A stretch of 15,291 bases of DNA from an uncultured Lachnospiraceae bacterium (GTDB taxonomy: Bacteria; Bacillota; Clostridia; Lachnospirales; Lachnospiraceae): contig CADCQV010000239.1 in assembly GCA_902803625.1 (NCBI GenBank), positions 1 through 15,291 on the forward strand, written 5' to 3'. The notes under the pieces are model-generated. The model did not search any database. It saw nothing but the letters and a program-made list of their open reading frames with translations, and was not told the origin of the DNA. Positions 1 to 8,224 of the stretch are shown here, piece after piece. Both the position numbers and the translations under genes were made by a program. Numbering within the stretch: the stretch's first letter is position 1; each line of letters starts with the position of its first letter.

Positions 1-1639
1 ATGTTCCCGTGAAAAATATGATGTCCCCAGGTCTTGCATCCCCCGGATCTATATGGGCGCATTTGTTGTAGATACCCTGTGCTGTTGTTCTCGGCATATC
101 TGCAAAACCACTGTGAGTCAGTACCCAGCACACAAATCCGGAACAATCGAAGCTTGTAGTAGGATTGCTCCCGCCCCAGACGTAAGGGTATCCAAGGTAC
201 CTCTTTGCTTCATTAAGAAGTGCTTCCACATCCCCGCTCTCCGGGATATCCGGAAGATCCTCGTCATACAGGCTTCCCTCTCCGTTTTCAAAATAAAATA
301 ACGGGTTAAAGTACTCCCCGTTATAAAGACATTCGATATGCAGATGGCTTCCTGTTACACTTCCGGTACTTCCGGTCTTTCCTATAATCTGACCGTGCCG
401 TACCCTGTCCCCGGCATTTACACTCCTGCTTTCAAGATGTGCGTACTTTGTCATATATCCGCCGCTGTCCTTGATCACTATATAAATCCCATAGTCCTCA
501 TCATAGGCGGCAGTCACGACTGTACCGCTCTGGGATGCATAAACATTTGTTCCCTCCGGAACGGATATATCCACTCCCCGATGCATCTGTCTATCCTCCG
601 TGACCGGGTTCTTCCTGTATCCGTAGTAGCTCTTGATGTAGCTCTGCCAGTCAAGGTCGAGAGGCGTATAGAACTCCTGTCTTGCACCCTTTGTTTCCTG
701 ATACAGGTTATATAGATCTGATGTATCCCCGGTAAGCTGTGGGCTTATGACTGTTTCAAGTGGAGTCGAGGTGAGAGTGACTTCCAGGATTTTTACTGTG
801 TATTCCTCTTCCTCCTCGTACTCTTCGTCCTCATCCGTTTCTTCCCCGGTATCCGGATCCACCTTCTTCCTGGTCTTTGTGACGATCCTTGTCCTCGTCT
901 CTTCTTTGTCGGTGATTTCCAGATCATACATTTCTTCAAACAGGCTCTGGATCTCTTCCTCCACATCGGATGCTGTGAACTCCACGTACTTTGCAGACAG
1001 GAAGTTTACAAGGGTAAAGGGGTTATGACCTATCGCTGCAAGGTTGTAGCTGTACTCATCATAATCCGGGTAATCAGTTTCAATCCGGTCAATCGTTTCT
1101 TGCAGCTCCATTTCCTTTAAGGTCATAAGGGTATCCGCTTTATCTATCTCTGCAGGAAGGCTCTGGTAACTCCCGGCTATCACATCCGCTATGCCGCCTC
1201 CAAACATGGCAGCACAGGATGACATGGCTGTCATGACCATTAGTAACAGGATAAATATGAGTCCTGCGATGATTAATACATGGACATGGCTTGCTGCGGC
1301 CTCCATGATTTTCCTCGCAGCTTCTGTTTCTTTTTTCGCTGCCTCCCGGATGATTTCTGCAGTCCTTCCTGCTCTTTCCCGGTTCTTCCTATAGGCCTTT
1401 GCATAATCCCTTTTTATCTGCTTTTTCCGGAAAGCCTTCCGCCTCTCTTTTTTTATAAGATCCTGAATACGGCTCCCGGTTTTTATCCCAGCCCCTGCGG
1501 CTTCTGTTCCGCTGTTATCATCTTCCTCACCATTTGCTGCATGAAGAAAATATATTCCTGCGGCAGTTGTCTTTTTCACGAAAGTTTCTTCAGCCGCTTC
1601 TTTGGTGGGATACTTTCTTTTCCGCACCTTAATCCCCAC
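1..1639 (-). CDS. Bifunctional M23 / NlpC-P60 cell-wall hydrolase of the conjugation machinery (CD1108-like), 3' end outside window
   Basis: This is the VirB1-like peptidoglycan hydrolase that opens the wall for the conjugation channel; 546 residues are present and the reading frame runs off the left edge. Residues 55-115 are a basic, probably helical cytoplasmic stretch. A membrane segment follows at about 119-140, so the rest lies outside the cell. Residues 261-281 are a very acidic linker. An M23 endopeptidase domain follows at about 335-450, with HRGVD (H353, D357), H401 and HLH (H432, H434) as zinc and catalytic residues. An NlpC/P60 domain begins near 472, with catalytic Cys in DCSGF (C499); its His should lie beyond the edge. 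The start chosen is GTG at 1639, 2 nt after the virB4 stop. A GGAGG lies 13 nt upstream, rather far, so an ATA codon at 1645 (7 nt spacing) or GTG at 1627 is possible. Domain calls are firm; the role in transfer is inferred from family and context. Confidence 0.93.
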   Translation of the reverse strand, partial: MGIKVRKRKYPTKEAAEETFVKKTTAAGIYFLHAANGEEDDNSGTEAAGAGIKTGSRIQDLIKKERRKAFRKKQIKRDYAKAYRKNRERAGRTAEIIREAAKKETEAARKIMEAAASHVHVLIIAGLIFILLLMVMTAMSSCAAMFGGGIADVIAGSYQSLPAEIDKADTLMTLKEMELQETIDRIETDYPDYDEYSYNLAAIGHNPFTLVNFLSAKYVEFTASDVEEEIQSLFEEMYDLEITDKEETRTRIVTKTRKKVDPDTGEETDEDEEYEEEEEYTVKILEVTLTSTPLETVISPQLTGDTSDLYNLYQETKGARQEFYTPLDLDWQSYIKSYYGYRKNPVTEDRQMHRGVDISVPEGTNVYASQSGTVVTAAYDEDYGIYIVIKDSGGYMTKYAHLESRSVNAGDRVRHGQIIGKTGSTGSVTGSHLHIECLYNGEYFNPLFYFENGEGSLYDEDLPDIPESGDVEALLNEAKRYLGYPYVWGGSNPTTSFDCSGFVCWVLTHSGFADMPRTTAQGIYNKCAHIDPGDARPGDIIFFTGT

Positions 1640-1641
1640 TT

Positions 1642-4191
1642 TTATGTCATTTCCTCCACTTTTTCTATCACGTTCTCATCTTTTTCTGTGCCTGTAGTGG
1701 TATCAATCCCCACTTCCGTCTCATTTTCGTTTTCAGACGGTTTAGTATCCATGATCTTATATGTTAGGGTATCCGCAGGATATTTATCTACAAAGGGGAT
1801 AGTCACGTTATTGAATCTTATAAGTCCGCAGCCCGGCTCCGCATTGGTAACATACTTTAACTGTCTGTCTGAAAGCCCCAGCTTATCTGCGAGGATCTCC
1901 TGATCCTTGGCATTCTGATTCAATAAATACACAAAGTCAGAGTTACCGAGGATCCCTTCAATCTGCGGCGATAAAAGGAAATCACCCACGTTCTGGGTAA
2001 GACCTGTGGGAATACCTCCCCACTTTCTGAATCTCTTCCACATCTCGACCATGTACTGCGCCGTCTGCTTATCACGAAGCAGAAGATGGAATTCATCCAC
2101 GAAGTATCTTGTGGATATTCGTTTCTCCCGGTTCCGTGAAACCCTGTTCCAAACCGCATCCTGAACTATCAGCATTCCAAGCTCTTTAAGCTGGTTGCCG
2201 AGATCCCGGATGTCAAAGCATATGATCCTGTTATCGGAATCCACGTTTGTATGATGGTTAAAGTAGTTCTGGCTTCCGTGGACATATAGCACCAGGCTTT
2301 GTGCGATCCTTGTGGCTTTTGCCTTTGCATCCATGGCAAGGGCAGGATCCTTTACGTCTTTCGGCTCATAGGCTATAAGAGCGTTATAAAGATCTTCGAG
2401 GATCGGCATCCGTTCAGGAGAGGGATTCTTAAAGTATTCTCTGTAAATCCCTTCTATACAGCGGTCTATAATTCCCTTCTCGTCATTGGTAAGTCCTTTG
2501 CCGTTACCTGCGACCATATCGCATAGGGTTATTATGAAATCAGCTTTCAGTCGCAGAGCTTCCCTGTCGTTTTTATGTGACAGCTGGATATCCATGGGAT
2601 TCAGGTAATCCTTTGAATTGGTGGCAAGTTTTATTACTTCACCGCCAAGCTCCCTTATAACAGGGAAGTATTCACCCTCCGGATCGCAGATAAGGATATC
2701 GTCTCTTGTGACAAGATATGCTCCGAGTATCTCCCTCTTTGCAGAGAATGATTTTCCGCTTCCCGGTGTCCCGAGTACCACCCCGTTCGGCGTCCGGAGC
2801 TTCTTCCGGTCTGCAAGGATCATGTTATTGCTCAGGGCATTCAGTCCGTAATACAGGGCCTGACCGTCCATGAATAACTCCTGAGTATTAAAGGGTATAA
2901 AAATAGCACTGCTCTTTGTGGTAAGGACCCTTTCTATGCCGAGGTCATTTACACCTATTGGAGACAGTGCGTTTATTCCCTGTTCCTGCTGGTACTGAAG
3001 ACAGCGGAGATTACAGTTTGCCTGCTGGATGATCCCTGATACCCTCTGGGTCAGGGTTTCCATCTCCTTCTTTGTCTTCCCGAAGCACCCTATAAGGAAT
3101 GTAGTACGTATAAGTTTCTGGTTACTGCTGTTTAAGTCATTTAAGAGCTCCATCGTTTCTTTTTCATATGTCACGATATCTGTCGGAAGGATGTCCATGT
3201 CATAACCGGATCTCACTGCTTTCTTCTGCTCCTCAATCTTCATCTTCTGAATATTGGATAGAGTAGCCTTAAGCATCTTTACGGCTTTCACAGGATCCAT
3301 GGTCTGCATATGTATCGACACCGTTATATTGGAGTCTATATCCAGGAGCCTTTTTAAGAGCTCATCATTCATCTTCGGAGCAATGATATCAAGGTAATGT
3401 ATGCTTCCGAACATCCTGCCGCACTTAAACCTTGACGGGAATCGGAAGTCAAATCCTGATGGGGCTATATAGTCCTTTACAGACTTCCCGGACTCTGCCA
3501 TTTCCTCAAATGAGAAACGGAATGGCTCCATACTGTCCTGATGGAAAAATTCATTGAAAAGCTTTAATCTTTCCTTTCCCTTTATCGCCTTTGCTGTTGT
3601 TCCTACGGATGCCAGATTCTGTATCACATCTTTTTCTATGATATTTATCTTTGCCCTGGCTTCCCTGATGTCCTTTGCTTCTACACCGAAGATAACGTAC
3701 TTGCCCTTTACGCCTCCGTTATTTCCTTTAGCACAGAGCTTCTTTTCTATGCCGGAGTACTCTTTCCTTATGATGTCATGCTTATTTCCCTGCATGGCGA
3801 TCTCGAACCTCTTTATAAGGGTTTCTTCTCCCACCTGTCTGTTGAAAAGAAAAATCTGGAAGTGGATCCCCGGTTCAAAGTAGTTTATGAACTGTGAGTA
3901 TAAACCCAGTATCTCCGCCTGTGCGTCCTCATCCTGCAGGACATAATTCAGGTCATCAAAGCCGATCATCTTCGTGTAATGTCCGTTTCGGACTTTACAG
4001 ATTCCGTCACGGTACATTTTTTCAAAAGTGATAGTCTTCTGTGTGGAATCCGGAATCTTACTGTCAGGGTCTCCGCTTTCAAGCTTCTTTTTCAGGATCT
4101 TTAACTGCCACCACTCTTTGAAGGTTAAGCCGGTAAGCATCTTAAAAATTGAAAAGCTTACATTTCTTTTCTTCTGCCGCTTTTCTTTCAA
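1642..4191 (-). CDS. virB4: VirB4-family type IV secretion ATPase
   Basis: This is the cytoplasmic motor ATPase that energises assembly and substrate movement of the conjugative type IV secretion system. The 849-residue product has an N-terminal VirB4 domain (about 50-440) and a C-terminal RecA-like motor. The Walker A is GTPGSGKS at 474-481, CDPEGEY lies at 502-508, and the Walker B is RYFVDEF at 695-701 with the acidic pair D699/E700. The last 35 residues are an acidic tail rich in Glu and Thr. The start is TTG at 4191: a stop codon lies two codons upstream in this frame, and GGGAGGTGG sits 9 nt before the TTG. The next ATG (4140) has no ribosome binding site. This start makes the gene overlap prgI by 50 nt, which suggests translational coupling. 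The length is normal and the motifs are intact. Confidence 0.96.
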   Translation of the reverse strand: MKEKRQKKRNVSFSIFKMLTGLTFKEWWQLKILKKKLESGDPDSKIPDSTQKTITFEKMYRDGICKVRNGHYTKMIGFDDLNYVLQDEDAQAEILGLYSQFINYFEPGIHFQIFLFNRQVGEETLIKRFEIAMQGNKHDIIRKEYSGIEKKLCAKGNNGGVKGKYVIFGVEAKDIREARAKINIIEKDVIQNLASVGTTAKAIKGKERLKLFNEFFHQDSMEPFRFSFEEMAESGKSVKDYIAPSGFDFRFPSRFKCGRMFGSIHYLDIIAPKMNDELLKRLLDIDSNITVSIHMQTMDPVKAVKMLKATLSNIQKMKIEEQKKAVRSGYDMDILPTDIVTYEKETMELLNDLNSSNQKLIRTTFLIGCFGKTKKEMETLTQRVSGIIQQANCNLRCLQYQQEQGINALSPIGVNDLGIERVLTTKSSAIFIPFNTQELFMDGQALYYGLNALSNNMILADRKKLRTPNGVVLGTPGSGKSFSAKREILGAYLVTRDDILICDPEGEYFPVIRELGGEVIKLATNSKDYLNPMDIQLSHKNDREALRLKADFIITLCDMVAGNGKGLTNDEKGIIDRCIEGIYREYFKNPSPERMPILEDLYNALIAYEPKDVKDPALAMDAKAKATRIAQSLVLYVHGSQNYFNHHTNVDSDNRIICFDIRDLGNQLKELGMLIVQDAVWNRVSRNREKRISTRYFVDEFHLLLRDKQTAQYMVEMWKRFRKWGGIPTGLTQNVGDFLLSPQIEGILGNSDFVYLLNQNAKDQEILADKLGLSDRQLKYVTNAEPGCGLIRFNNVTIPFVDKYPADTLTYKIMDTKPSENENETEVGIDTTTGTEKDENVIEKVEEMT

Positions 4192-4546
4192 GCCTTACCA
4201 CCTCCCTCCGCATCTTTTCCTTATCTTCCAGTTTCCTGAAAAGATTCTCTGATCTATACCTCCTTATCCCCGGCAGTATATATTTCTGCCGTATTATAAT
4301 CATCAGTATTTTTTCTGCAGGCATTCCGTTCTTCTCATACATTGCAAGAAGGAACAGGGGTACCATCACCGCTATCATTAGTATTGCAGCGATATCTGTT
4401 CCCAACGTCCTTTTTGCGGCAAGATACAGCGGAACACCTATAAGGGCAGCCGTTCCGAAACAGATAAGCTGCCGCTTGGTCAAATTCAGTGCCACCTTCG
4501 TCTTTATCCCCGAAAGGTTCTTCGGCACATCAACTCCTATTGCCAT
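4142..4546 (-). CDS. PrgI-family membrane protein of the conjugation channel
   Basis: This is a 134-residue PrgI-family protein, a small inner-membrane component always found just before virB4 in Gram-positive conjugation operons and comparable in position to VirB3. The N-terminus carries the family pattern VPKNLSGIKTK followed by LTKRQL. Two hydrophobic segments follow, at about 28-45 and 51-69 (ALIGVPLYLAA, then AAILMIAVMVPLFLLAMY). The C-terminal half is basic and cytoplasmic. I chose ATG at 4546 because GAAAGGACAAAT precedes it at a good distance and the protein then starts MAIGVDVPKNL as relatives do. A TTG seven codons upstream (4567), overlapping the previous stop, is less likely. The 3' end contains the ribosome binding site and TTG start of virB4. 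Confidence 0.9.
   Translation of the reverse strand: MAIGVDVPKNLSGIKTKVALNLTKRQLICFGTAALIGVPLYLAAKRTLGTDIAAILMIAVMVPLFLLAMYEKNGMPAEKILMIIIRQKYILPGIRRYRSENLFRKLEDKEKMRREVVRLERKAAEEKKCKLFNF
4198..4206 (-). promoter_or_regulatory. Ribosome binding site deciding the TTG start of virB4
   Basis: On the minus strand this reads GGGAGGTGG, inside the coding end of prgI. Its GGAGG core lies 9 nt before the TTG at 4191. A stop codon in the virB4 frame lies between the site and the TTG, so no earlier start is possible. The next in-frame ATG at 4140 has no comparable site. Ribosomes finishing prgI pass over this site, which fits coupled translation. Confidence 0.65.
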
Positions 4547-4563
4547 ATTTGTCCTTTCTATCG

Positions 4564-5436
4564 TCAATGTGCTCCCATCACGCTCTTTGCCAGGCTTCCC
4601 GTCTTAAAGAGGCTGAAGCACAGTATCACCGTGTATGCCATTACTGACCAGAGTGCCGTGTGAAGGTTTGCCGCCACACTTATACCGGATACCAGTACGG
4701 CATATATCCCAACGCATATCATTATGAAAAATCCCTGGACTGCAAGAGCTGCCACGCCCTTTATGTAGTTCGATCCTACAGTTCCCCACTCCCTGTTTCC
4801 AAGTGTTGCAAAGGGTATCGGGGCAATGGATACGTAGCAGTAAACCTCTATCATTCTTCCGTATAGGATAACCGTGATCAGCACGCTCATTATCTTCATG
4901 GCGAAGCTCACCAGCATGGTTTCAAGTCCGAGCCCTATCAGTTCCCCGATCTCCATCGTAGATAACTGATTATTGAACATGGTCTTTAAGGTACCCTCCA
5001 CATTTATACTGGTGCTGCCGCTTATCACGCCTCCTGCGCTTGTTACGAGATGGCTCCCTATATCGAAGATCCCTAGAACGAAATCCGAGGTATGGCTTAC
5101 CAGCGTCACGGCTATACATGCCTTAAATAGATACTGAAAAAGCTGTGTGCTGCCTATGTCATGCATATTGTTTTTTTCGATCACCATGTTTATCAGCTCA
5201 TAACATAGGACAAAGGTGATCACCATCCCGGCTATCGGCACCACCACCGTATCCGACAGGTTCTTTATCATATTGAATATGCCCGCGTTCCATGTGCTCG
5301 GAGTCTTGGAGACTTCTCCGGCGATGCTGCCGACTTTCGTATTCACATCCGTGAACATATTGTCTAAGTTTGACAGCACCCACCCCTGGAGCATCTCCTT
5401 TATAAACTCCGAGATTTTGTCTATGATCGCTCCCAT
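4564..5436 (-). CDS. VirB6/TrbL-like polytopic channel protein
   Basis: This 290-residue integral membrane protein matches the VirB6/TrbL-like family of Tn1549/CTn-type elements and would form the inner-membrane part of the DNA channel. The N-terminal 55 residues are amphipathic and soluble (FIKEMLQGWVLSNLDNMFTDV). Hydrophobic segments follow at about 64-83 (VVVPIAGMVITFVLCYELI), 106-126, 175-192 (SFAMKIMSVLITVILYG), 226-247 (IKGVAALAVQGFFIMICVGIY) and 257-277. The family-typical stretch EVYCYVSIAPIPFATLGN sits at 197-214. The start ATG has GAGGG 7 nt upstream. It lies 12 nt after maff2 and 17 nt before prgI, the usual order. Assignment rests on topology, recognisable sequence and context; enzymatic function is not expected. 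Confidence 0.88.
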   Translation of the reverse strand: MGAIIDKISEFIKEMLQGWVLSNLDNMFTDVNTKVGSIAGEVSKTPSTWNAGIFNMIKNLSDTVVVPIAGMVITFVLCYELINMVIEKNNMHDIGSTQLFQYLFKACIAVTLVSHTSDFVLGIFDIGSHLVTSAGGVISGSTSINVEGTLKTMFNNQLSTMEIGELIGLGLETMLVSFAMKIMSVLITVILYGRMIEVYCYVSIAPIPFATLGNREWGTVGSNYIKGVAALAVQGFFIMICVGIYAVLVSGISVAANLHTALWSVMAYTVILCFSLFKTGSLAKSVMGAH

Positions 5437-5448
5437 AGGTATTCCCTC

Positions 5449-5661
5449 TTAGAAAAGAGTTGCAAGAAGAGGAATGACCTGAGTTGCGATGATAATCACT
5501 CCGCCTCCGGCCATGAGCTGCTTTACACCCTGCGATTTGGCTCCGGGGTTGTCATTGCCGTATCCTTCAAGAAGATTAATCACTCCCCAGACTGCTAAGC
5601 CTCCGCCTATAGCGGTTACGACTGTCTGAAGAGTTGAAATTGAAGATGTTATAAATGCCAT
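5449..5661 (-). CDS. Maff2-family small membrane protein
   Basis: This is a 70-residue hydrophobic protein of the Maff2 family, which occurs directly upstream of the VirB6-like gene in Clostridia conjugative elements. It resembles a VirB2-like small pilin or channel subunit in size and layout, but its function is not established. Two hydrophobic segments are visible (TVVTAIGGGLAVWGVINLL near 12-30 and GGGVIIIATQVIPLLATLF at the C-terminus), separated by a Gly/Asn/Lys-rich loop. The start at 5661 gives the family N-terminus MAFITSSISTLQ and has AAAGGAG 9 nt upstream. An ATG 12 codons further upstream (5697) lacks a good ribosome binding site. A 235-bp gap with inverted repeats precedes it. Confidence 0.9.
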   Translation of the reverse strand: MAFITSSISTLQTVVTAIGGGLAVWGVINLLEGYGNDNPGAKSQGVKQLMAGGGVIIIATQVIPLLATLF

Positions 5662-5761
5662 TCGGAAAATTCTCCTTTCCTTCGTTCGATTTTTCATAGG
5701 AAAAGAGCCTTGCTATTTGATTCCCGTTTGATTAAAATGTCTTCGGGATTCAAGAGATCCT

Positions 5762-5803
5762 GCATCCGATGCTCATAGTTTGCTGACCATCTGCATCGGG
5801 TGC
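5762..5803. repeat. Inverted repeat with 11-bp stem upstream of maff2
   Basis: The arms are GCATCCGATGC (5762-5772) and GCATCGGGTGC (5793-5803), pairing over 11 positions with one wobble or mismatch, around a 20-nt loop. On the minus strand a GAGGGGG lies just before the 5' arm, and an ATG in the arm opens a 7-codon frame (MQMVSKL) that ends in the loop. The stem could fold in the virD4-maff2 transcript; no T-run follows, so it is not an evident terminator. Confidence 0.6.
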
Positions 5804-5830
5804 CCCCTCTTTTAACAAAACTCTTTTTTT

Positions 5831-5858
5831 AGATCCCGTGCTTTCGCTCAGGATGACA
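5831..5858. repeat. REP-like dispersed element, copy 1 (degenerate)
   Basis: This sequence shares the frame AGATCC..TTCGCTCAGGATG.CA with the copy at 11004-11030. The centre differs by a one-base length change and a few substitutions. Read on the minus strand it is the GTCATCCTGAGCGAAG type of short intergenic repeat that is common in many bacterial genomes. An additional CCGTG/CACGG pair (5836-5840 with 5857-5861) spans it. Confidence 0.55.
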
Positions 5859-5896
5859 CGGCTTTTCGCCGATATTCAGTTTTCCCTTATTTAGTT

Positions 5897-7723
5897 TTAA
5901 GATGCTATAGTCCCTGCATCATATACTGTATCCACCGTATCGACGGGCTTTACTTCTGCACGGAAGCGGTTCTTTATATACTTTTCAATGTTAAATGGCT
6001 TTCGGCTGACTTCCGGGAGCAGGTGATAGTTCCTGTGCTTTGTTATGTCGTATTTTTCCGAGAGAAAAGGTCTCACGCCCCGTAGCTGCAGGATACACAT
6101 GCTCCCGTCCAGAACAGCCAGCTCATCCTGGCTCATAAGAGACTTCCCTGTCTTCTGATAGGAAAGCCCGTATGAACGGTGGGTCCCTCTTGTGTCCGAT
6201 GTGTTATATAGGTCTATCGTCTCCTTTCCAAGAACTGCTTCAAGTTCTTTAAGCGTTGTCTGTTCCTTCCCGCCAAGGAAAAGCGTGCAGTCTGCGTTTC
6301 CATCTATTGTGTCTGCCTGTTCCTTATAGAGTGCTTTCAGCTGGGACTTCGACTGCAAAATAATAGAAGCTGATATATTGCGCGACCGTATGGTTGCTAT
6401 CAGCTTCTCAAACTGCGGGATCTTGCCAAGATTTGCGAACTCATCGATTATGCAGCGCACGTGGACAGGCAGATGCCCTCCGTATACGTTGTCCGCTTTT
6501 TCGCAGAGAAGATTAAAGAGCTGTGAGTACAGGATCGCTGCAAGGAAATTGAAGGTGCTGTCAGTATCCGAGATAATGACAAACAGTGCCGTCCTTCTGT
6601 CTCCAAGCTTATCAAGTTCCATTTCATCATCTGATGTAAGTTCTCTTACCTCTGCGATATCAAAGGGTGCAAGCCTCGACCCACAGGAAACAAGTATGGA
6701 TTTCGCCGTCTTTCCGGCGGCAAGTTTATATTTCTTATACTGCCGTACGGCAAAGTGGTCCGGGTTCTTTGCTTCCAGTTCCTTAAATAGTCCGTCTATT
6801 ACGTTTTCATAGTCCTCATCCTCCTCTCTTGTCTGGCTAAGGTCAATCATTTCTATCAGTGTTTCAAAGTTCTGTTCACTCGGCGGTGCTTCATACCAGA
6901 GGTATCCGATATAGGCGGTATATAAAAGCCTTTCCGCCTTATCCCAGAACTGGTCATTTACAGGAGCGCCCTCTCCCTTGGTGTTTTCCATAAGGGTATT
7001 GACGAGTTTCAGGATATCCTTTTCGCTTCTTATGTAGGCAAAAGGGTTATACTTCATGGACTTATGGAAGTCTATGGTGTTAAATATCCTGATCTCATAC
7101 GGCTCATATACTGTCCTGCCGTTCTTATCTTTTATCACCTTACCCTTCTCATCTGTTTTCGGGATCCCTCGTTCAAGCATCTTTCCGCAGGATGCAAGTA
7201 TCTCTCCCTTCGGGTCTGAAAGCACGTAGCTTGAATGCATCTGCATAAGATTCGGCATAACAAAGAACCTTGTCTTGCCGCTTCCGGATCCTCCGATCAC
7301 GATAACGTTTTTATTCCTGCCGTACTTCGGATTCTTTACGATCCTCGCCATGGTAAGGCGTTCCGTCTTTGTGAGGATTATGTTGTTTTCAAACACCGGA
7401 TCCATGAATGGCTCTATATCCTTTTCCGTTCCCCATCTTGCGGATCCATACTCCTTTCCCTGCCGGAATTTCTTTAAGTTCTTTGAGTGGAAATATATGA
7501 TGAGCCGGAAGATTACTGCTCCTATAGCTCCTGCAATGATATCTTTGGGATTTATACTTGGGAGCGGATCCTTAAAGGTCCTGCCATATATTTCAAGGGT
7601 TTTCAGTACTCTTGTAAGCCAGGTACCCTTCATATGTCTGAAGATGAAGGCTCCTTTATCGATGAAGTACCATGTTATGAGATAGGGGATAGACTGCTTT
7701 AACAGCCGAAGCCTTTTACTCAT
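5897..7723 (-). CDS. virD4: VirD4/TraG-family type IV coupling protein (ATPase)
   Basis: This membrane-anchored ATPase recruits the relaxase-DNA complex and passes it to the channel. The 608-residue product has a hydrophobic N-terminal stretch (SIPYLITWYFI, 11-21) and a second membrane segment at about 61-78. The Walker A is GGSGSGKT at 144-151, SDPKGE lies at 169-174, and the Walker B is CIIDEFA at 424-430, followed by the family pattern NLGKIPQFEKLIATIRSRN. The C-terminal end (560-608) is variable. The start ATG shares a 4-nt ATGA overlap with the pcfB stop, with GAGG 7 nt upstream, so the pair is probably translated together. Length and motifs are normal for Gram-positive coupling proteins. 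Confidence 0.96.
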   Translation of the reverse strand: MSKRLRLLKQSIPYLITWYFIDKGAFIFRHMKGTWLTRVLKTLEIYGRTFKDPLPSINPKDIIAGAIGAVIFRLIIYFHSKNLKKFRQGKEYGSARWGTEKDIEPFMDPVFENNIILTKTERLTMARIVKNPKYGRNKNVIVIGGSGSGKTRFFVMPNLMQMHSSYVLSDPKGEILASCGKMLERGIPKTDEKGKVIKDKNGRTVYEPYEIRIFNTIDFHKSMKYNPFAYIRSEKDILKLVNTLMENTKGEGAPVNDQFWDKAERLLYTAYIGYLWYEAPPSEQNFETLIEMIDLSQTREEDEDYENVIDGLFKELEAKNPDHFAVRQYKKYKLAAGKTAKSILVSCGSRLAPFDIAEVRELTSDDEMELDKLGDRRTALFVIISDTDSTFNFLAAILYSQLFNLLCEKADNVYGGHLPVHVRCIIDEFANLGKIPQFEKLIATIRSRNISASIILQSKSQLKALYKEQADTIDGNADCTLFLGGKEQTTLKELEAVLGKETIDLYNTSDTRGTHRSYGLSYQKTGKSLMSQDELAVLDGSMCILQLRGVRPFLSEKYDITKHRNYHLLPEVSRKPFNIEKYIKNRFRAEVKPVDTVDTVYDAGTIAS

Positions 7724-8199
7724 AGGCTTGCCTCTTTTTCAAGTTTCTTTTCCCTTATCTTCTCCTTATTAAGGACTGGCGGTGCTATTATCCTGAACTT
7801 TTGGAGCTTCTGTCTTAACGACGGACGTTTGCTTTTCCTTTCATTAAGATCACAGAAATCCTTAAAGGCCCGGGATATGACATCTGCATCCCGGCCTTTG
7901 AAAAACACCACATATTTTGGCGGCTGTTCTGATCTGTCCTTTTTAATTGCGTAGTCTATGTTGTATTTGGATGCCACCCTGTCAAAATCCCGGATGTTCC
8001 CATTATTTATGTCCATTGTATTTGCCCCCTGGTCTTTTCCCATAAGGGCTCTCACAGACATCTTTCCGTGTTTCTCCGGCACTTCCTTGTTTTCCAGGTC
8101 TCTTAGATATGCTTCTATTGCTCTTTTCAGGATCACTTCCGTAAGCCTTGCTGCCCTTACCACAAGTGCCACCGTCCTCTGTGTGCTTTCTTCCTGCAT
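7720..8199 (-). CDS. pcfB: PcfB-family (DUF3801) conjugation accessory protein
   Basis: This 159-residue soluble protein belongs to the PcfB/DUF3801 family, named after the pCF10 protein encoded next to the coupling protein PcfC. It is thought to help dock the transferred DNA at the coupling protein. Recognisable parts are the N-terminal helix (VALVVRAARLTEVILKRAIE), the GKMSVRALM segment, and YVVFFKGRDADVISRAFKDF near 97-116. A basic C-terminal tail follows. It has no membrane segment. The ATG at 8199 has AAGGA 6 nt upstream and lies 25 nt after the EAL gene; its stop overlaps the virD4 start by 4 nt. Family assignment is good; the docking role comes from family knowledge. Confidence 0.88.
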   Translation of the reverse strand: MQEESTQRTVALVVRAARLTEVILKRAIEAYLRDLENKEVPEKHGKMSVRALMGKDQGANTMDINNGNIRDFDRVASKYNIDYAIKKDRSEQPPKYVVFFKGRDADVISRAFKDFCDLNERKSKRPSLRQKLQKFRIIAPPVLNKEKIREKKLEKEASL

Positions 8200-8224
8200 C
8201 CGATCCTTCCTTTCCCTTATTTGA

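Larger units (their letters stand above)
5662..5896. other. Structured intergenic region between virD4 and maff2
   Basis: This 235-bp gap is the longest in an otherwise tightly packed operon. I find no convincing gene in it. It holds an 11-bp stem inverted repeat (5762-5803), a REP-like element (5831-5858) and a small CGGC/GCCG hairpin (5859-5871), plus a weak TCCCG/CGGGA pair (about 5722-5748). No clear T-run follows any of these on the minus strand, so a simple terminator is not supported. It could be a leader or processing region that sets the level of the small abundant Maff2 protein; this is inference. Confidence 0.5.

Noticed and set aside
1280..4607. Long plus-strand frames opposite virB4 and prgI
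   Set aside because: They mirror strongly conserved minus-strand genes and show biased, Ser/Phe-rich composition typical of antisense frames; no motifs are visible.
5770..5830. Short minus-strand frames in the structured gap, including a 7-codon frame (MQMVSKL) after GAGGGGG that overlaps a second short frame
   Set aside because: The ribosome binding site looks plausible, but frames this short arise by chance and nothing supports conservation. I kept it only as a note on the inverted repeat.
5836..5871. Hairpins in the virD4-maff2 gap as a terminator
   Set aside because: On the minus strand the hairpin is followed by an A-rich run rather than a T-run, so it does not look like an intrinsic terminator.
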